20,067 nt of DNA from Oxalobacteraceae bacterium (GTDB lineage Bacteria > Pseudomonadota > Gammaproteobacteria > Burkholderiales > Burkholderiaceae_D): positions 1-20,067 of the forward strand of contig JAIXQV010000152.1 in assembly GCA_027485535.1 (NCBI GenBank), given 5' to 3'. This document shows positions 17,389 to 20,067 of the stretch, piece after piece. How positions within the stretch are numbered: position 1 is the stretch's first letter; each line of letters opens with the position of its first letter. Both the position numbers and the translations under genes were made by a program. A model generated the notes under the pieces. That model made no database searches, had not been told where the DNA came from, and worked only from the letters and a program-made list of their open reading frames with translations.

Positions 17389-17454
17389 AGTAAAAAACGC
17401 CTGGATAGCCACTCCCGAGGCTTTAAGATAAATTATTATTTACTTTTTACTAAC
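17380..17454 (-). other. AT-rich junction between tRNA-Leu and nuoA
   Basis: The 75 nt after the tRNA CCA start with a run of almost pure A/T (17425-17454, for example AAATAATAATTTATC) and end with the nuoA ribosome site. I see AATAAT as a -10-like word, but the -35 position would fall near the end of the tRNA with no match. There is no hairpin followed by T residues. An AU-rich single-stranded stretch here would suit RNase E cleavage of a tRNA-nuo transcript. That is inference. Confidence 0.35.
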
Positions 17455-17539
17455 TGGTGCCGACGGCGAGACTCGAACTCGCACAGCTTTCGCCACTACC
17501 CCCTCAAGATAGCGTGTCTACCAATTTCACCACGTCGGC
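17455..17539 (-). tRNA. tRNA-Leu (anticodon GAG)
   Basis: The minus strand folds into a full class II tRNA of 85 nt including encoded CCA (17455-17457). The acceptor stem is GCCGACG/CGTCGGC. The D arm contains TGGTAGACAC. The anticodon stem is CTATC/GGTAG (one G-U pair) around loop TTGAGGG with anticodon GAG. A long variable arm, as in tRNA-Leu, follows. The T arm is GCGAG-TTCGAGT-CTCGC. The discriminator base is A, as required for leucine. GAG reads CUC and CUU codons. The gene sits between secG and nuoA on the same strand. Confidence 0.96.
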
Positions 17540-17549
17540 AAAGCGCTCC

Positions 17550-17579
17550 ATTTTAACCGGCTTTGGCAAGGCCATTCAA
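17550..17579 (-). promoter_or_regulatory. Probable sigma-70 promoter of tRNA-Leu
   Basis: Minus-strand TTGAAT (17574-17579), an 18-nt spacer and TAAAAT (17550-17555) match the -35/-10 consensus at 4/6 and 5/6. Transcription would start about 3-5 nt before the tRNA 5' end in a GC-rich discriminator (GGAGCGC). That layout is typical of stable-RNA promoters under stringent control. It could also feed the nuo operon. Confidence 0.55.
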
Positions 17580-17614
17580 TGCAAGTTTGATAGCAGCCTG
17601 TCGCTGCGTAGGGA

Positions 17615-17983
17615 TTATTTCGGGATCTCGTTTGCCTGTACCGGCGCCTTGGCTGGCGCTGTTGCAGGCGCACCATCGACAGCCGGGTTAACGGTCTTCG
17701 CAGGCGCCGGGACCTGATCCATGATTCCAGTGCCGCCGCCCTGCGGACGGCTACCCAAGAAAGTCAGCAGCAAGGTGGCGGCGAAGAACACAGCGGCAGC
17801 AATCCCAGTCGAACGTGACAGAAAGTTGGCCGAGCCGGTGGCGCCGAACAAGCTGCCGGAAGCACCAGAGCCGAAGGCAGCGCCCATATCAGCGCCCTTG
17901 CCTTGCTGCAGCAGCACGAGGCCGATAATAATCAGCGCACTGATCAGCTGGATCACGATAACGATGGCGAGTAATGAGTTCAT
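17615..17983 (-). CDS. secG: Protein translocase subunit SecG
   Basis: SecG is the small auxiliary subunit of the SecYEG protein-conducting channel in the inner membrane. The protein has 122 residues with two membrane helices (about 4-24 and 55-78). Between them is the family loop LLQQGKGADMGAAFGSG followed by SLFGATGSANFLSR. The C-terminal 40 residues are Ala/Pro/Lys-rich and variable, as in other proteobacteria. AGGA precedes the ATG at 17981-17983 with a 9-nt spacer. It lies 36 nt after tpiA and is presumably transcribed from the tpiA promoter. A small GCAGC/GCTGC hairpin (17593-17607) after the stop has no T run. Confidence 0.97.
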   Translation of the reverse strand: MNSLLAIVIVIQLISALIIIGLVLLQQGKGADMGAAFGSGASGSLFGATGSANFLSRSTGIAAAVFFAATLLLTFLGSRPQGGGTGIMDQVPAPAKTVNPAVDGAPATAPAKAPVQANEIPK

Positions 17984-18019
17984 TGAATTAATTCCTGTCG
18001 ATCCATAGTAAGTTGCGGC

Positions 18020-18763
18020 TTAAGCTGCATGTGCGATAGATAAAAAATCCGACACATTTAATGATGCGCCACCGATTAATCCGCCATCGATATCCGGCAT
18101 CGCTAACAAGTCTTTCGCGTTGTCCGGTTTCATACTGCCGCCGTAAAGTATTCGAACCTGCTGCGCGCTTTCCGTATTGCGCTCTGCGAGCATTGCCCGA
18201 AGCCGAGCATGCACCTGCTGCGCCATCTCTGGCGTCGCAGTCTTACCAGTACCAATTGCCCACACTGGCTCGTAGGCAATCACCATGCTGGCCAGTTGCG
18301 TACCCATCGCATCCAGCACCGGCGCCAACTGTCGCGCTACGACTACATCGGTCGCGCCCCGCTCGCGCTCCTCAAGGGTCTCGCCAACACAAACAATCGG
18401 GGTCATCCCACTCGCCAAGGCGCGCTGCGCTTTTTGCGCAACTAACTCATCGCTTTCGGCGTGGTAACTGCGCCGCTCAGAATGCCCGACGATCACGTAG
18501 GTACAACCAAAATCCAGCAGCATCTCGGCCGACACTTCACCGGTGAAGGCACCTCGTTCATGCGCGGAGGCGTCTTGCGCACCCCATCGCACCGCCGAAC
18601 CACCCAACACCGACTGCACCTGTGCCAGGTAGGGCGCGGGCACACAGACGGCCAGCTCCGCGCTGACCCCCGCTTCATCGCCCAAGAGTCCGGCGAGCAG
18701 CGTCGCGTTTGCCGCGAGGCTGGCGTTCATCTTCCAGTTACCAGCAATAAGGGGAGTACGCAT
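18020..18763 (-). CDS. tpiA: Triosephosphate isomerase
   Basis: TpiA interconverts glyceraldehyde 3-phosphate and dihydroxyacetone phosphate in glycolysis and gluconeogenesis. It is a cytoplasmic TIM-barrel dimer. The 247-residue protein has the catalytic residues K11 (GNWKMN), H94 (VGHSERR) and E165 (AYEPVWAIGTG), plus the phosphate-binding ILYGGSMKPDNA near the end. The start is the ATG at 18761-18763. An upstream TTG would add WFGCL, which is not family-like and would lie within the 5' leader. No Shine-Dalgarno sequence is visible in the short leader. tpiA followed by secG and the nuo cluster is the normal betaproteobacterial order. Confidence 0.98.
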   Translation of the reverse strand: MRTPLIAGNWKMNASLAANATLLAGLLGDEAGVSAELAVCVPAPYLAQVQSVLGGSAVRWGAQDASAHERGAFTGEVSAEMLLDFGCTYVIVGHSERRSYHAESDELVAQKAQRALASGMTPIVCVGETLEERERGATDVVVARQLAPVLDAMGTQLASMVIAYEPVWAIGTGKTATPEMAQQVHARLRAMLAERNTESAQQVRILYGGSMKPDNAKDLLAMPDIDGGLIGGASLNVSDFLSIAHAA

Positions 18764-18789
18764 TAGGCAGCCGAACCACAAAACCCAAG

Positions 18790-18819
18790 ATTGTAGCCTG
18801 CGGCAAGAAACAGGGTCAA
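18790..18819 (-). promoter_or_regulatory. Strong sigma-70-like promoter of tpiA
   Basis: Minus-strand TTGACC (18814-18819), an 18-nt spacer and TACAAT (18790-18795) each match the consensus at 5/6. Transcription should begin near 18783, leaving a leader of about 20 nt before the tpiA ATG at 18763. It is the best promoter match in the window and may drive tpiA-secG and, by read-through past the tRNA, nuo. Confidence 0.75.
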
Positions 18820-18889
18820 ACCCGACAGATCCGTTGCTAGCCGGTTCGGAAGAGCCATGCCGACCTGCGACCCTGCTGTACCGTCAGAA

Positions 18890-18911
18890 CGCTGCCCTGC
18901 CCACAGCAGCG
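18890..18911 (-). terminator. Hairpin after the quinone oxidoreductase gene, weak terminator candidate
   Basis: On the minus strand CGCTGC and GCAGCG form a 6-bp GC-rich stem with a 10-nt loop, starting 12 nt after the stop codon. No T run follows, so intrinsic termination would be poor. It may instead protect the 3' end of the message. Confidence 0.3.
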
Positions 18912-18923
18912 CAGGTTTCCAGG

Positions 18924-19907
18924 TCAATCCGCCACCTGCAGCATGATCTTGCCAACATGCGTACTCGTTTCCATTAATGCATGAGCGTCAGCTGCCTGCT
19001 CGAGCGAAAAAGTTTTATAAATCACTGGCTTGATGCGCCCAGACTCAAGCAACGGCCACACTTGGGTGCGCAGTTGTTGCGCAATATGGCGCTTGAACGT
19101 GACAGGACGTGGGCGCAAGGTAGAGCCGGTGATCGCTAATCGGCGTCGCAACACCTCACCGAAGTTAATCTCGCCACTGGCACCGCCGCGCAGCGCAATG
19201 ATCACAAGACGTCCGTCATCGGCCAAGCATTGCAGCTCACGGTTGACGTAGGGGCCCGCCACCATATCGAGAATGACGTTGGCGCCCTTGCCGCCGGTGA
19301 GCGACTTCACCACCTCAACAAAATCTTCGCTACGGTAGTTAATGCCACGCTCGGCACCCAAGTTTTCGCAGGCACGGCATTTGTCATCGGTGCCCGCAGT
19401 GACAAATACCCGATGTCCAAGCGCTGTTGCCATCTGTATCGCTGTTACGCCGATGCCAGAGCTACCGCCTTGCACCAGCAGATTTTCACCGGCAGCAAGT
19501 TTGGCACGGTCGAATACATTGCCGTACACCGTAAAAAACGTTTCGGGTAGTGAGGCCGCTTCGAGAACGCTCCAGCCTTTGGGTATTGGTAGACACTGCC
19601 CGATCGGCACCACGCAATACTCGGCATAGCCGCCACCATGGGCCAAGGCACACACTAAGTCGCCCTTGTTGAAGCCGCTGCCATCGAGATCACCGCTGAC
19701 GATCTCGCCTGCGACCTCCAAGCCGGGCAAGTCGGAGGCATCGGGTGGTGGCGGGTAACTACCAGATCGCTGCAGAACATCAGGCCGATTGACGCCAGCT
19801 GCATGAACTCTAATCAGTACCTCGCCAGCGCCGGGCGCCGGCATGGGTCGCTCACAAGGCCGAAGTACTTCTGGGCCACCCGGCTGGGAAATCTCAATCG
19901 CCTTCAT
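18924..19907 (-). CDS. NAD(P)H:quinone oxidoreductase, PIG3/Qor family of MDR proteins
   Basis: A 327-residue soluble medium-chain dehydrogenase/reductase of the zinc-independent quinone-oxidoreductase branch. It has a GroES-like N-terminal domain (GEVLIRVHAAGVNRPDVLQRSG, about 28-49, given in two parts by eye) and a Rossmann domain with GGSSGIG (147-153) for NAD(P)H. The structural zinc cysteines of alcohol dehydrogenases are absent. The family reduces quinones using NADPH or NADH, and the true substrate is unknown. The ATG at 19905-19907 (MKAIEISQPGG) is preferred because GGAGG (19917-19921) lies 9 nt before it. For the ATG at 19914-19916 the GGAGG would touch the start codon. It lies between pnp and tpiA, as in many betaproteobacteria. 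Confidence 0.93.
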   Translation of the reverse strand: MKAIEISQPGGPEVLRPCERPMPAPGAGEVLIRVHAAGVNRPDVLQRSGSYPPPPDASDLPGLEVAGEIVSGDLDGSGFNKGDLVCALAHGGGYAEYCVVPIGQCLPIPKGWSVLEAASLPETFFTVYGNVFDRAKLAAGENLLVQGGSSGIGVTAIQMATALGHRVFVTAGTDDKCRACENLGAERGINYRSEDFVEVVKSLTGGKGANVILDMVAGPYVNRELQCLADDGRLVIIALRGGASGEINFGEVLRRRLAITGSTLRPRPVTFKRHIAQQLRTQVWPLLESGRIKPVIYKTFSLEQAADAHALMETSTHVGKIMLQVAD

Positions 19908-19921
19908 CGCTGTCATCCTCC
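19905..19921 (-). promoter_or_regulatory. Ribosome site deciding the quinone oxidoreductase start
   Basis: Minus-strand GGAGG, then ATGACAGCG, then ATG. The strong GGAGG core is correctly spaced (9 nt) only for the second ATG at 19905-19907. Confidence 0.65.
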
Positions 19922-19936
19922 AAAGCCATCAAACAC

Positions 19937-19968
19937 GAAAGGCTGCCCGCGATTGCAGACAGCCTTTC
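19937..19968 (-). terminator. Hairpin between pnp and quinone oxidoreductase gene, probable terminator
   Basis: The minus strand forms a 14-bp stem (GAAAGGCTGTCTGC against GCGGGCAGCCTTTC, two G-U pairs) with loop AATC. The stem ends in TTTC and is followed by GTGTTTG, a broken T-rich stretch, so termination is probably partial. It lies 48 nt after the pnp stop and 29 nt before the next gene's start codon. Confidence 0.6.
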
Positions 19969-19981
19969 TGGGCAAAGCATT

Positions 19982-20004
19982 GGTGGGCCCCTGTCAGGGC
20001 CACC
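19982..20004 (-). other. GC-rich hairpin just after pnp stop
   Basis: The minus strand pairs GGTGG with CCACC and CCC with GGG, with one bulged C and a short loop. It begins 12 nt after the pnp stop. It could stabilise the pnp 3' end or assist the following terminator. No T run follows. Confidence 0.4.
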
Positions 20005-20016
20005 GGTGTTACTGCG

Positions 20017-20067
20017 TTATTGCTGTACACCCTCGCCGGATTCTTCGGCTGCCACCGCTTTCATCGA
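20017..20067 (-). CDS. pnp: Polynucleotide phosphorylase, C-terminal end only
   Basis: Only 16 codons and the TAA stop (20017-20019) are inside the window, reading SMKAVAAEESGEGVQQ. SMKA is the usual end of the S1 RNA-binding domain of PNPase (…LSMKA), followed by a short acidic tail. The gene order, with the quinone oxidoreductase gene and tpiA next, is the common betaproteobacterial arrangement after rpsO-pnp and supports the call. PNPase is a 3'-5' phosphorolytic exoribonuclease of the RNA degradosome. The identification rests on a short piece plus context. Confidence 0.75.
   Translation of the reverse strand, partial: SMKAVAAEESGEGVQQ

Noticed and set aside
17380..17454. AATAAT and TTATCT as a -10 element for nuoA
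   Set aside because: No acceptable -35 lies 16-19 nt upstream (it would fall at the 3' end of the tRNA or in TTAGTA). The stretch is simply A/T-rich.
17593..17607. GCAGC/GCTGC hairpin after secG as a terminator
   Set aside because: The stem has only 5 bp and no T run follows, so it is too weak to call.
1..20067. Mobile elements, CRISPR arrays, phage or defence genes
   Set aside because: No transposase, integrase, direct-repeat array or terminal inverted repeats were seen. Gene order and composition look native throughout.

Overview
The window is a chromosomal housekeeping locus of a betaproteobacterium, most likely Burkholderiales-like. The evidence is the gene order pnp / quinone oxidoreductase / tpiA / secG / tRNA-Leu / nuoA-N / DUF2818 / Nudix hydrolase, separate nuoC and nuoD genes, a NuoG without the extra N7 cluster, and protein sequences of betaproteobacterial type. 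Base composition looks moderately GC-rich (mid-50s percent by eye, not computed). Every gene is read from the minus strand, so transcription runs from high to low coordinates.

Right end (about 18.9-20.07 kb): the last 16 codons of pnp (polynucleotide phosphorylase), two hairpins after its stop (the one nearer the next gene is a 14-bp terminator-like stem), then a zinc-independent NAD(P)H:quinone oxidoreductase of the PIG3/Qor type. Next come a clear sigma-70-type promoter (TTGACC, 18 bp, TACAAT), tpiA (triosephosphate isomerase) and secG (SecYEG translocon subunit). A complete tRNA-Leu(GAG) gene with encoded CCA follows, with its own probable promoter.

Centre (2.9-17.4 kb): a complete 14-gene nuo operon, nuoA-B-C-D-E-F-G-H-I-J-K-L-M-N, encoding proton-pumping NADH:quinone oxidoreductase (complex I). 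All cluster-binding cysteines expected for NuoB, E, F, G and I are present. The glutamates and lysines of the membrane proton channels in NuoK, L, M and N are also intact. Genes are packed with 1-4 nt overlaps or gaps mostly under 20 nt, so they are almost certainly one transcriptional unit. Several upstream-extended reading frames were trimmed to the family start (nuoA, nuoD, nuoG, nuoJ, tpiA, quinone oxidoreductase).

Left end (1-2.9 kb): downstream of nuoN lie a small three-helix membrane protein (DUF2818), an ADP-ribose-pyrophosphatase-type Nudix hydrolase, and 3 bp later a P1B-type copper-exporting ATPase (CopA), which runs off the left edge. The Nudix enzyme fits NAD-derived nucleotide turnover next to the NADH-oxidising complex. 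The copper ATPase may be a read-through passenger or may have its own promoter.

I found no mobile element, CRISPR array, phage gene or evident new system. The points of interest are small: the tRNA/mRNA junction ahead of nuoA, the uncharacterised DUF2818 protein, a Ser/Pro repeat in the CopA linker, a His-rich NuoL loop, and a quinone oxidoreductase gene with no promoter of its own.
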